Below, piece by piece: positions 32,527-44,400 of a stretch of 64,000 bases of DNA. Numbering within the stretch: position 1 is the stretch's first letter; each line of letters begins with the position of its first letter. Position numbers and translations under genes: made by a program. The DNA is taken from the NCBI RefSeq assembly GCF_000499845.2, contig NC_023753.2, forward strand, positions 16,387,250 to 16,451,249, in the 5' to 3' direction. The stretch comes from Phaseolus vulgaris. Lineage: Eukaryota; Streptophyta; Magnoliopsida; Fabales; Fabaceae. The notes below the pieces were generated by a model. The model made no database searches and had not been told where the DNA came from. It was given only the letters and a program-made list of their open reading frames with translations.

Positions 32527-33386
32527 ATTCCCAAAGGTTGTGAGGTTTCAAATGACAAAAATAAATCAAAATGGACCCACATTTGTAAGGGGACCAAATC
32601 TTTTTGCTTGAATTCATTTTAATGTAGGGATACTAGAGGAACATGAAGCTCTGAGTCATCTGATCAGGTTCCTGGAAGAAAAGGATTGAGACTGGAACTG
32701 AATTGAGGGTGTATACCAGTCCAAGCTATTTCAAAAACCAAAAGAAGCATTCTTGATCACAAACAATGACTCATTGAATGGACTTCATAAAAGGATAAAA
32801 CCTTCCTTATCTTTGCTTTTTAATTACTGATTCATGATTAATTTCTGTTTTTTTCAAATAAGCAATTACATCTGTTTTTGAACCTTTTTCAGTTTATGCT
32901 TGAAAATCATATTTTGCTAAACTGTTGTAGAAAAACAACCAATTGTTTCCTCGAAACAACCGATTGTTTCTTCTCTGGCAGCACTGTGAAGAACTTAATT
33001 AATTTCTCTATACATTTTGTCTGTTGCAGATCTCAATAATGAAAAGATCTTGAGTCAATAAATCAGTCTTGAAAGCCTGATTTGGTTCTGGAGGAGGTTA
33101 CAAGATATATTCCATATCTTGGAAATTCAAAAGCCTTTATGTCTAGTCAAAGGTCACATGTGTTGACCATGTGTTTTTCTGCTCTTTTCTGACGTTCTCT
33201 GTGCAGAGCTTGGACCAGTTTTCTGTCTTGAAGACTGAAACCCATAATCACCAAAGGATCAAAGAAGGTTTCTGATTTTCTATAAAATCTGTTGCAGCTG
33301 TTTTCCTTCACAAAAACAACCAATTGGGTCATCTCTTGCAACATCTCTTTCTCTCCTTGTGTGTGCCTTTGTCTCATTTTGCTGTC
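32527..33386 (+). other. E3 spacer where pol would be expected
   Basis: About 860 bp. The first 60 bp still resemble the very end of a SIRE gag (CEVSNDKNKSKW). After that I find no protease, integrase, RT or RNase H motif in any frame. It contains two paired AACAACC[AG]ATTGTTT motifs (32935-32970) and one at 33313. A T/C-rich leader precedes the ATG at 33387. Confidence 0.7.
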
Positions 33387-34587
33387 ATGGATTCCACTCC
33401 TCCTACATCCAAGAGGATCAAAATGAGGGTTGTGAGGTCAGGAGGAAGGCTTGAGGGCTGGTTTTCAAGAGATAATGAATTAATTGAGAGGTATCGCTTT
33501 GAGACAAGTACAAAAGTGATCAACAATCCAAAAGTTGTCTCCTTTGATTGGTTGAAAAGCCAAAAGCTGGACAATGTGAGAAGGCTTCTCAAGGATCAGT
33601 TGCTGAAAAGATTCTTGGAGATGAAGGGGAACATTTATCCAGATTTAATTCGGGTGTTCTACACAAATCTAAAGTTTGAAGGAAACAATCTTGTTTCACA
33701 TGTTAAAGGTGTAGACATGGAGATTACCCATGATGTATGGGTTGCTGTAACTGGGTTGAAATATGTTGGTCTTAGAATCAATAAAGGAAACATTGGTGTT
33801 GTGGAAGATTTCAACAAGATTCAATACTACAAAAGTTGTTTGAAGAATCCACAAGCTCAAGTAAGAACTTGTTCAGTTGGAGGATTGAAGTTAGATGAGC
33901 GGGTGTTGGCTCTCATTGTCACTTGGATTCTAACTCCAAGAGGGAGCAACCAATATGTTTTTAACAGAAGAAGATCTTGTCTATATCTACTGCATCATGA
34001 AGAAAGTCAAGATCAATTGGATTCATATCATCAAAGAGCATATGCAAAAGTCCATGAGGTTAAGTGACTACCATTATCCCTATGCTGTTTTAATTTCTAA
34101 ATTTCTAATCTATTTTGAAGTGAATCTTGAAGATGAAACCTTTGAGTTGGTAAAATCAACACAAGAAGTGAACAATGGTTCACTAAGCAAAATGGGTTTC
34201 ACCAAGATAAATGGAAGATGGGTAAGCAAAGATGGCGATCATGGTGGTTCCTTAAGTGCTGCAGCTACTGACTTTGATGAAGAAGATCAAGATCCTGATA
34301 TGGATATTCACAATGAAGAACAGCCTGCAACTAACTTTAATGCTGGAACAAGTGTTGGACATCAAGGGCATGGTGGTTCCTCAATGTCTTCTTTTGAAAT
34401 ATACATGGTGGATAGATTTGATGGCTTTGCTGAAAATCAAAGAAATCTCCATCATCTTTATGTTACAAACTTCCAGAACATTGACAACAAATTCTAGAGC
34501 ATGGACACTCGCTTTCAGACCCTGGATGAACAGATTGAAGTTGTTCAGAACCAGATCTTTGAGTTGCAATATGGCAAGGATGACTGA
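33387..34587 (+). pseudogene. E3 env-position ORF ('putative plant transposon protein' type)
   Basis: ATG at 33387 (MDSTPPTSKRIKMRVVRSGG). The first frame carries VISFDWLK-like VVSFDWLKSQKLDNVRRLL, FLEMKGNIYPDLIRVFYTNL, GVDMEITHDVWVAVTGLKY and LIVTWILTPRGSNQYVF. A frameshift near 33955 moves the ORF to a second frame: LTEEDLVYIYCIMKKVKINW, SMRLSDYHYPYAVLISKFL. That frame has an acidic low-complexity tail and a TAG at 34495-34497, beyond which DTRFQTLDEQIEVVQNQIFE continues to 34587. It resembles the legume family annotated as 'putative plant transposon protein domain' (PF20167). It sits where SIRE elements carry an extra ORF. No signal peptide or membrane segment is evident. Function unknown. 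Confidence 0.75.
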
Positions 34588-34991
34588 AGAAAAACAACCG
34601 GTTGAATGCCCGAAACAACCGATTGTTTTTGCTCTGTAGAAGTTTTATTGCTCTTTCTTTTTATATTCTGTTTTATCTGGAACAATTTATGTTTTATATC
34701 TTCCTATAGTCTATTTGTGAAGACAAATAGGGGGAGAATTTTGTCTTGTGTTGTCTAAAACTCTGCAAACTCTATCTGTTTAAGTGATTTTTAATTCTGC
34801 TGTTGTTGCTGATGCTTTATGGTTTGCCTTTTTGGCTGGTTTTCTCTGCTGTAATGGTTATGCAGAATACAAGCTAAATGTGTTATTCTAACCTACTGTT
34901 ATAGATGTTGTGTATTGCTTAAACTTTGTTTTGCAGAACTGCTTTAGATTCAAACAAGTCCAACATAAGCAACCAGAGATTTATCTTCATC
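34588..34991 (+). other. E3 3' untranslated region
   Basis: No gene. Contains the paired motif AACAACCGGTTG / AACAACCGATTGTTT (34592-34629) and an extra PPT-like run AAATAGGGGGAGAATT at about 34726-34741. Confidence 0.6.
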
Positions 34992-35005
34992 AAATAGGGG
35001 GATAT
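34992..35005 (+). other. E3 polypurine tract
   Basis: AAATAGGGGGATAT lies just before the LTR start TGTTGATCAAGAG. Confidence 0.75.
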
Positions 35006-36080
35006 TGTTGATCAAGAGTGATCAAAGGCTTTGAAGAATCCAAATCCAAGTGTTTGATGCAAGGCTGGAGTTGCTATTGTGTTTAGGATAGGATCTGGGT
35101 AGTTTATTTGTGTAATCCACTCTTTGTTGAATCTAAAGCTAAAGTGTTTTTAAAACCTTTTAAGATTAAACTGTTTTTCGAACTAAGTGAAAAACAACCT
35201 GTTGTTTTGTCGAAACAATCGATTGTTTTACTCTTAGGTGTTTTTGAAAAGGTTGAAAACTGTTTTGGTTGGTTGACTTGCTGTCAAACCAAAACAATCG
35301 ATTTTTTCGTGATTTCAATCGATTGTTTGTTTGAAAATCCTAACAAAATTTTGTTTTGTTAGTTGAGTGTGCTTTAAATGTTTTTTAACTAAATACGTTC
35401 CTCTATTAAATGCTTTGACCAATCTTTGAAAGCTATAAATAGTTTGTTTATGTTTTATAAAAAAGAAAAACAAATTTGAGTTTTTCAATTGTGAAAAGAT
35501 TGCTTTCTAATTTTGAACATTCACATTTCAGCTTTGGTTTTCTCAAGAGAGAGTGGAAAAGGATTACATCTGTATTGATTTCAGATTGTTCTGTAAACAA
35601 GTGTAATTCGTTTTGAATACTTTGTAATTTCTAGTGTTCTAAGCCAAGGAGTGTTGTGTGCTCTTGAGGTTGTCAAGATCAACATTCTTGGTGTGTGTTG
35701 TGCCAAAGGAAGTGTGTTTCTTGAAGGGTTCAAGGTCACTTCTTTGGTGGTTTGTGTGTAATATGTTATGATTGCTTAGTGGATTGCCTATGAGCTTCTG
35801 GGGACTGGATGTAGCTCTTGGTTTAAGAGTGAACCAGTATAAACTGTTTATGTATCTCTTTCTTCCCTTAAACTCATTTAAATTCAGTTGTTATTGTTTT
35901 GCTGGTATATACAACCGATTGTTTTTCTGGTGCTTTACTTTTTTGTGCTTTATATCTTGGCTAACTTAATTTCTGATTGAGTTTCATACAAAGGATTTTT
36001 TTCTAGCTGAAAAAGTTTTCAAAAACCCCCCTTAAACAATTCACCCCCCCCCCTCTCGTTTAAGGCCATATATTCTTACA
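35006..36080 (+). repeat. E3 3' LTR
   Basis: 1075 bp, TGTTGATCAAGAGTGATC to ATATTCTTACA. TATA box CTATAAATA at 35433-35441. Contains pairs of AACAACCTGTTG / AACAATCGATTGTTT (35197-35228) and AACAATCGATTTTTT / AATCGATTGTTTG (35291-35327). H gag coding begins right after it. Confidence 0.9.
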
Positions 36081-37148
36081 CTATGGTCACTTAAAACTAC
36101 CCCTTCATGCACCATCATGTTACGTTTGGAGGGACAATTGGAAGCAATGTGACCAAAACCTAAACATTTAAAGCATTTTCTACTTGAGGTTTTAGTTGGG
36201 GATTTAGGAGTGGAAGGTGAGGGTTCTACATTCTCTAGGTTTGTTAATGGACTCTTTAAAATGTGAGGGAAAAGTTGAAGAAGTTTTGTTTTTGTTTTTC
36301 CAAGAAGAGTGGTAAAAGCCATCATTATGAGCTTTTTGAAAAGAAGTTTTCTTTGAAATTTGTGATTCTACCTTGATGGCAATGTGAACCAACTTTTCTA
36401 AACAGGTATACTAGAGTTCAACCACATCTTCAATATCGCTTCTTAGGCCACTTACAAATCTAGCCATCTTTGATTCCTCACTTTAATGCATGTCAACTTT
36501 TATTAAGGTTGTTTCAAGTTCCTTAAAATAAGCATCCACACTTTGTGTACCTTGGTGAAGCCGTTGGCACTTCAACAAAAGTTCTTTCCTATAGTGTGGA
36601 GGTACAAATCTAGCGATGCATTCTTTCAAATCCTCCCAAGAGACCATAGTTGGTCTCTTGTTTAAACCAATGTCCATTACAATTTTATGTCGCCATTGCA
36701 TGGCATAGTCCAAAAATTCTAAGGAGGCTAGATTTACCTTTTGGTTTTCTTGGACCTCATGCACATTAAAAATATGTTCTACCTTAGCCTTCCATCCTAA
36801 ATAAACATTGGGATCACTTTCCTCACTAGAAATAGGAAATTTTACATATGGTAGAAAAGGCTTTGCCAAATTTTGGCGCCTATCTTCAAAAGGTTGCCTC
36901 CTCCATTTGTCTTCTTCCTCGTGGTCACCATAAGAGTGATAACTTCTTGAATCATATCTTTGATGGTGTCGTCTTCTTCTTTGGGGTCTTTCAAGTTGCA
37001 ATTCTAATCTTTGGAGCCTTTACTCCATTTGCCTCATGGCTTCATCTTTTTGTGCAATAGTCCTTTTGGCCGCCACCAATTCTCCCATAAGAAAAGCTTT
37101 TCAGGGAGATTGGGGCTTAGATGATTCACCACTTGAAATATGAGTCAT
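36081..37148 (-). pseudogene. Chromovirus H: gag
   Basis: ATG at 37148-37146 (MTHISSGESSKPQSP, then a stop/frameshift). A short coiled coil follows (LVAAKRTIAQKDEAMRQME, then TAA), then an Arg/His-rich stretch and the Retrotrans_gag core (PYVKFPISSEESDPNVYLGW, QWRHKIVMDIGLNKRP, FVPPHYRKELLLKCQRLHQG). A TAA lies at about 36483 and further stops near 36410. The region ends with a CCHC zinc knuckle CFKCLGFGHIASNC (about 36170-36130) and CPSKRNMMVHEG. The element continues with protease at 7005 downward. Many lesions, so this is an old copy. Confidence 0.88.
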
Positions 37149-38205
37149 CACAACAAGTAAACAAGAAACACAAGTAACAAACAATTAAAGAAAAGAAGTT
37201 ATAAATAAGTAAAGCTTGCGGCAAAATGAAACAAAAGCACTCAACCACTCAAGAAAATTTTTCTTCCCTTAACCAAAGTCTTGCTTGTGGTATAAACACT
37301 TTTAAGTGAAAAAGGACACAACCTCTACACTTTCTCAAATGTGATTCACCACAAAAGAAGAAAAAACAAACAAGAAAAGCTTAAAACAAGAAAAAGGCTA
37401 AACCAAATTCGAAGTAAGAGATACGACAAAACTTGAAAAAATGACAAACAAGAAAAGCACAAAAGAAGACTCTAAGAAACTCACTACACTTTTAACTATA
37501 AAACTTTTTTTGTGATCAGAAAAATGCTAAAGCAAAAGGATAAAAAATTCCACAAAGAAGAAAACAATTTTCCAATCAAGTTGAATCCATAGTTTTTGAA
37601 AATGATGTGCTATACCAAGTGATAACCAAGATGTCTTTGGAAAACAATCTTTGCTGTTTTTGTTGGTTTGAAAAGTCACTTTTGCTTGCTGTTTTGAAAT
37701 GTGCGGTATTGTTTTGCTTTGTAAAATAGCTTACAGTTTTTTTTTATACTAATATGACTTATGGCAAAAACTGAGCATAGGTTGCATTATGCAAATTTTC
37801 AAGAACTTTCAATTTCAAAAAAAAAATAATTGGTTGGATTCAATATAATTGAACACTTGAAATCATGTGTTTGGAACTTAAATCAACTTCTACTAAAACA
37901 AGGACACCTAGAACACTAAGGAACATAAAACTCAAAGGAAAAGACAAGATCAATAGAAGACATAACAAGAAACATATTCAAAAAGAAAAATGCTATGAAT
38001 ATAAAGAAAGGCCAAAAAAATTATGCAAGAAATAAAGTGCTGGAAAATAAAAAGCAAGGAAATAAAGACAAGAATGTAAAGGTACTTGAATTTAAAGACA
38101 AGAAAGTAAAGGTACTTGAATTTAAGGACAAGAATTAAAGGTGCTAGAATGTAAAGAAATTGTAAAGTTCCAAATCAACTCAAGCAAATTAACATAAGAA
38201 CCTAA
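37149..38205 (-). other. Chromovirus H leader and spacer
   Basis: AT-rich, no gene. A small direct repeat of about 34 bp, gtaaaggtacttgaatttaa with aagacaagaa, occurs three times in degenerate form (38060-38160). Confidence 0.55.
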
Positions 38206-38218
38206 GCTCTGATAACCA
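38206..38218 (-). other. Chromovirus H primer binding site
   Basis: The minus strand reads TGGTTATCAGAGC, one inserted T away from TGGTATCAGAGC (initiator-Met tRNA complement). It lies two bases inside the LTR edge at 38221 and agrees with a minus-strand element whose gag starts at 37148. Confidence 0.75.
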
Positions 38219-38569
38219 CATGATGTGAGTTGATTTCAGTTTCATTTGTATAGTGACACTTTACTTAGATTTGGATTTTAAGACAATTATAGGTGAGAAC
38301 TTAAGGAAAATCCTCACTGGACATTAACTTAACCAAGTGCTTAAGTAGATGTGAAAGTTCATTTCACAAAGGCAAAGGAAAAACACAATTCAATGGTGAG
38401 AGTGATGACAAATATGGTGCTGAAATTTAACAAACACTAGGTGAGCAAGAATATGGACCGAATTGAAAACAAGGAAGCAAAACAATTATCAAGACTAGAA
38501 AACCGAATTAACACAATCAAAATGGAATGGATTAATGAAAGAGAATATGAAAGAAGAACTTATGGAAAT

Positions 38570-39441
38570 TGTCCCGACCAGTCCTCGGTCCTCAACCTAG
38601 AGGCTGACCTCAGACATCACGCACTGATGCTTGGTAATGGAAGGGGGCCACGTGAGGTGGGCCCCAGGCGCACCTACCAGGGAATTGTTTAGTCCTTGAT
38701 ATTTATATCCTAAGCCCCAATGTTGGAGATCGATATCGAACCCTACCAATAGGGGAAGAAGATCGGACATCAATCGTCAGGACATTGTAGAGGGCCACAT
38801 AAGGTGGGCCCTAGAGTTTTTTTTTAAAATAACGATTAGAGACAAGAGATATGTGGGAAGCCTAAGTCATGAGGGGTCCATGCACGTAGTGTGTAGACGC
38901 ATGAAGGCGCAACACGTGTGGATAATCCTAGGGGGCGTTAAGGCCCATTAGAGTTAGGGTTTCCAAGGAAGCTGCATGCATGGCACGTGAATACTTAGGG
39001 CACCCACGAAGCAGATGGTGCTAGAGAATAGGTGCACAAGTTGGTACCCATGCGGCCACTCTGTCATTGGTTGCACTCCAGTTAAGGGAAGTTCATGCAC
39101 TAGATACGCTAAGATTCTATGAATAGCATCGCAAGGACATTCTCCAAGGAACCCTAGTCAAGGGCAACAATGGAAAGGTAAACCCTAGTTTCAACCTATA
39201 TAAAGGGTGCCAAGAACCCTAGTAAGGTACGCAGTTCCTAAGACTGAAGCTAATATACACACTTGGTGTTTCTTTGCCCTAATACTGACTTGAGTGTTGG
39301 AATGCAAACGGCCGCTAGGGCGCCCCTTTGTCTTTGCAGGTGAGAGGTTTCTTGATCAAGAAGGCACGTTTCTCAGGCAAAATCGAAGGGTCGTAGCAGT
39401 TGTTAGAGTTAACCGGCGGAGCGAGTCAATCGGCAGGAACA
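38570..39441 (+). repeat. Solo LTR of an N1-related Tat family
   Basis: 872 bp, TGTCCCGACCAGTCC to CGGCAGGAACA. Flanked by gaaat (38565-38569) and taaat (39442-39446), a target duplication with one mismatch. TATATAAAG at 39197-39205. Start and end resemble the N1 LTR, and the conserved Tat block lies at 39284-39330. No internal sequence remains, so it arose by LTR-LTR recombination. Confidence 0.85.
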
Positions 39442-39711
39442 TAAATGGAGATAGGATGAGACACGCCACTTCATGGGATGGAATCACCAAGATGAGTGCA
39501 TGGGAGGCCGCCACTTGAGAGCTTATTTCTCACAAGATAAGACCAATTTAGGAGGAGGTTCACTCACTCACAAATCACACAAAAATTGTGCAGAATTTCT
39601 TTACTCTAATTTCAACTTTTGAATACATGAGGTAGGCCTCCCTATTTATAGATTTAGGAGCCTTGGAAAAGAAGAAAAGATGGTATAATGGGAAGGGAGA
39701 AGTTTTTTTTT

Positions 39712-41467
39712 GTTTTATCAGCAAAGAATGAAATTAAATTAGAGGGATACAAAGGGGTATCCCAACCCTTTTACACTTACCAGAACACATTAATAAATAA
39801 CCAAAATAAAGGAGCACCCAAACAGAGGAAGATACATGTTGTTTACTACGTAAGACTAAAGAACCTTACACCAGTAAACACCTTGGCTCTATTAGCTGCT
39901 AAAAGGAAGGCAAACAGCAACCACAAGAAAACCTTCAGGGTTCCCCGAAGGGAATAGGTACCTCCAGTACCATATTAATCTTCCTCTGCGTCTTCCTATA
40001 GCTCCATGTTGGGCATTGGTTCCACCCTCTAGGACTTAAATACGTTCTTTACAACAGACAAAACTAAAGTCCACAAAACAAGGAGTAAGAAACTAATAAG
40101 ATCTTCACGACCAATTCCAAGATTTCACACATCAGAGCACATAGTAACAGCAACTCCCTGTTACTGTTGTTCAACAGTAAGCAGAGTAGAACCTTAGATA
40201 ACTTAGAGCACCAGTGATTTAGGATATGAACACTGGTGTAGGAGTAGGCCTTCAACCCTGTATTTGGGTAGCTTTGTACCTGCAAAAACTACAAACAACG
40301 TTAGCTGAGGACTTCTGTCGTTCTAGCACAAGCTAAACGTACAGAACAACCCCGAAAAAAGATATATACGCCTTGACTTCAACACCACCAACGTGGCACC
40401 TTTGGCATAAAACGACATCCTATTATCCTTAGTATAACACAAAAAGAATTCCAGCAGCTCCACACGTAGGATTTCCATCTTACCAACGAAGGTAGTTTAC
40501 TTTGCACACTTCATGGCTTGGTAAGACCCATGCAAACTCCCCGGGATCCAAAAGTAGTTATTCATTTACCACTTGCTACATCAATAGAGCAATTTGGACT
40601 CTCTCTTCCATCCCAAACCACTTGTTTAACAACTTGGGAAAAGATGCTTTTGTGGATAGAGTTTACTATGACTAGGTTCAAAAGTAGGTGCCCCTCAACA
40701 CCTCAAGGCAATATTTTTAAACCCTGTTCCAACATCCTTACGTTTTGTAACCTTAGGACCATGCTGACCTCTCTACACAAACTGTTTCCAGCTGCCACTC
40801 CACCATACCCCCCTAACTTGTTTAACATCGGTGGGCAGCAAGCCTATAACCCAGAAAACTCAGTTTACTTATCCCGACCATTCCAAGAGCCTGCAGATGA
40901 TATTGTGACTGTTGATCCCGAAAAAAAACACTTACAGATGTAGAGTATAAACAAGGCAGCAAACCATCCCATGAAACCCCCTAGCTCTCCTAAAAATACC
41001 TAACCACCACACTCTAATTAAACACCTTGTCAGCACCTACAACCCACCCTCATACCACCTTCGGACCACCTTCGGAAGCCACAACTCGCACCAGCAAACA
41101 TGTAGGACATCTTCAACCTCAACCACCTGATTTGGGATGTAATTTAATATAAAAACCCCAGCCCAAGATCCCCACTCGCATCCTCCTTCATCTGGACTAG
41201 GATACCCGCAATAATATGCCCAACAGACTTATAGACAGAGACAAATCACATACCTCTGTACTGTGAGTATGAATTCTAACCATTGCACACCAAACGAAAC
41301 GACATGAGATAACCCACAACCTCCTAGCAACAGTTGACCCTCACTGGACTACACCATCCAAACGAACCACTCACCACCGCAACGACCTATTTCTTCGCAA
41401 ACCCTCCCCCTAGAACCCACCCCCTTCATGAAACTCGGGGAATAGCAATGCCAACTAGACCACCCAC
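39712..41467 (-). other. LINE 3' region without recognised genes
   Basis: Follows the end of ORF2. It includes the CCCTTTGTATCCCTCT stretch near the poly(A) tail that I associate with plant L1 3' ends. Nothing else is supported, and a further inserted fragment cannot be excluded. Confidence 0.45.
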
Positions 41468-44400
41468 TCACACGACAGCAAGGAGGCACTGGTACGGGTT
41501 CAAAATCCAGTCAAAGAAGGCATACGAGAAACCAGCTACCTTATGTTTTAACCACAGCCAGGACTGTAATTGAGCACTTTGAAGAATTTCTTCAGCGTCG
41601 GGGATCCCTTCCTTAAACACCACCAGGTTCCGCTGTTTCCAAATGTAGCTGACAATTGCCGCCCACACACCTAACCAAACCTGATTTTGTTTATTAGTGA
41701 GATGAATTAAGTGGAAATTCTCCATATGGTTCTTAATACCCCTGTTTTGGGCCCCCGAAATGCCGATCCAACGGAAACACCTTGACCAAACATGTTGTAC
41801 AATAAAACAGTCCAGGAAGAGGTGTTGAGAGGATTCTTCTAACATGTTGCAAAGCACGCATAGGGTTGAATTTACCAACACACCGCTCCTGTTCAAGTTG
41901 ACTCTAGTTGGAATTCTATCCAAGAGTATTCTCCAAGCGGTGACAAGCACTTTCGGCATGGCTTTTGCTTGCCATAAACTACAAAAAAACCTTTTCCTTT
42001 ATACCGGAGTGTTGATGGTTAGCCATGATTGAGTAAGCTGACTTAACCGAAAATATACCTTTCGGGTCCCCCCTCCAGAGAAGATGGTCCTCTGCTTCCT
42101 CACACAAAGTCCCCATATTCAACATAGAGAGAAAATCTGATTCCTTACTATACTCCCATTCGAACCTTTCTCTTCTCCAAGACAGTTCCCACTGCCACCT
42201 GTCCTCTTCTCAACACCCTGCCTCTCTCACTAACTTGCCTTGATCATAGGACAAGGAAAAAAGTCTGGGATATAGTGTTTTCAAGCTAGTAAAACATAAC
42301 CACACGTCCCATTGCCTATTTTCCACATAGTGGCCTTTTTAAACCATCCTTCTTCCGCCCCGTCACCCCCTATCTTGGCAAGATCCCTCCACCACCAAGA
42401 TTGGTACTTTAGATTAACCTGATTTACATCTGATTCAGAGTTGTATTTAGAGTTTAGGATTTCTTTCCATTTACCCCCCTCGCCAGACATAAGTCGCCAT
42501 TTCCATTTTGCCAAAAGAGTAGAGTTAAAGTTCCTTATCTCCTTCACACCTAGGCCTCATTCCTCTAAGGGCTTACAAACATTGTCCCAACTAACCCAGA
42601 AGATCGACTTGTTCTGTCTACCCCAATCCCAGAGAAATTTCCTTTGAATGCTACTGATTTTATTACACACTACTACCGGGGCTTTGAAAATGGAGAGATA
42701 GAACAAAGGAATGGCTGTGAATACAGATTTTAATAAACAAATTCGACCTGCCATAGATAAAAATCTCCCTTTCCATGAACTAAGTTTGGCTTCCAATTTC
42801 CTTACTACCGGTTCCCAAAACAATTTCTTCCTTGGGTTTCCTCCTACTTCAACCCCCAAATATTGGAAGGGAATCCTCATAGTATTACAATTCAAGGTTT
42901 TTGCATATGTATTCAGGACGAAACTATCCACTCCAATACCTGCCAGCTTGGACTTGTGGAAGTTGACTTTAAGCTAGAGGCCAATTCGTAACACCGAAGA
43001 ATGGCTTTGATAGCAAAAATATTATCAAAGGAATCCTCACACATGAAGAGTGTGTCATCTGCAAACTGTAAAAGACAACATTCGATACTATTCCTTCCCA
43101 CCTTAACTCCCCTAAGCAGATCCATTCTCAGAGTTTGTCTCACCATCCCTGTTAAACCTTTAGCCACCACTAGAAACAAGAAGGGAGCCAAAGGGTCACC
43201 CTGTCTCAAACCCCTAGTTGGTTTGAATTCCTCAAAGGGGCTTCCATTAACCAGTACAGATACAGATGATGAAATCAGACACCCTTTGATCCATACTAAC
43301 CATCTATCATGAAAACCCAACCTCCGCAACATATCAAGCAAGAAGCTCCACCTTACAGAATCATACGCCTTTTCAAAGTCCACCTTTAAGCATACCCCAC
43401 TCTTCTTCTTCCTCTTAATGTCCTTGAGTACTTCGTTTGCCATAACAACACTGTCCATAAGCCTCTATCACTTAGAAAAGCTGACTGACACTCGTCAATG
43501 ATCAATGGCATAATTTTCTTCATACGGCTTGAGAGGATTTTGGTAACAATCTTGTATATTACTTCAACTAGTGAAATGGGTCTGAATTGGTCAAGCAAAG
43601 AAGGGTCCCTTACCTTGGGTACAAGAGCAATGGAAGACGCATTACACCCTTTTGGGAAAGACCCTGTAGCATGGAAGAAATGTACAGCAGCCATAATGTC
43701 AGTTTTAATCACATCCCAACAATGCTGGATGAAATTAAAGTTGAAGTCGTCTGGGCCTGGGCTTTTTGACCCTCCACACTGCCAAACAGCCTCCTTTACT
43801 TCTTCCTCGGAGAAGCTAACGATCATATTTCAACTCACCTCTAGAGGCAGATATTTGAACTCTACTGACCCCAGATTTACACCCACTTCCTGTGTAGCCA
43901 TGAACCTCTTTTCGAACAACATCTTTGCTTCCCTACGCACAATCTGCAGATCCTCACACCATTGGGAATCCACCTCCACCCCTTTGATCTCGTTTTTAAG
44001 TCTTCTCCATCTAATGGCACTATGGAAAAATTTCGAATTCATGTCTCCATGCTTGGTCCAGTTCACTCTTGCTTTTTGCCTATATATAGAATCAAGTTTT
44101 TTGTCAACCAACCCCAGTTGACTAAGTAACTCCATCCTTCTCATCCTCCCAGCTTCCTTTAAACCTTCAATGTCGTCCTTACCATCCAGCTCCTCAATTT
44201 CGGATATGATACGCCTCTTGTTTGATTCCACACAGCCAAAAACATTATGTTCCACTCTTTAAGCTCTGCCTTCAATAATTTGAGCTTATCTTTGAAGATG
44301 GACATACTATTACCTTGCACCTCAAAGGATTCCCATTTGTGCTTCACCATAGCCCTGAAACCAGGTTCCTTAAGCCACACATCAAGGGACCTAAACGGTT

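Larger units (their letters stand above)
17811..36080 (+). mobile_element. E3: SIRE/Maximus-like Ty1/copia element without pol
   Basis: Plus-strand element, counting E2 nested inside. 5' LTR missing its first 227 bp (17811-18668), PBS (18671), broken gag in two parts (18730-19074 and 31594-32526, split by E2), no protease, integrase, RT or RNase H, an env-position ORF (33387-34587), PPT (34992-35005) and full 3' LTR (35006-36080). The right flank is H gag coding. The left end abuts truncated E1. Without E2 the element is about 5.7 kb, short for this lineage because pol is absent. Confidence 0.85.

Noticed and set aside
33387..34587. Viral envelope gene
   Set aside because: Only its position recalls env; no signal peptide, membrane segment or cysteine pattern is visible.
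40518..40943. 141-codon plus-strand frame in the LINE 3' region
   Set aside because: Runs against the LINE, low-complexity Pro/Thr-rich translation, no recognised domain.
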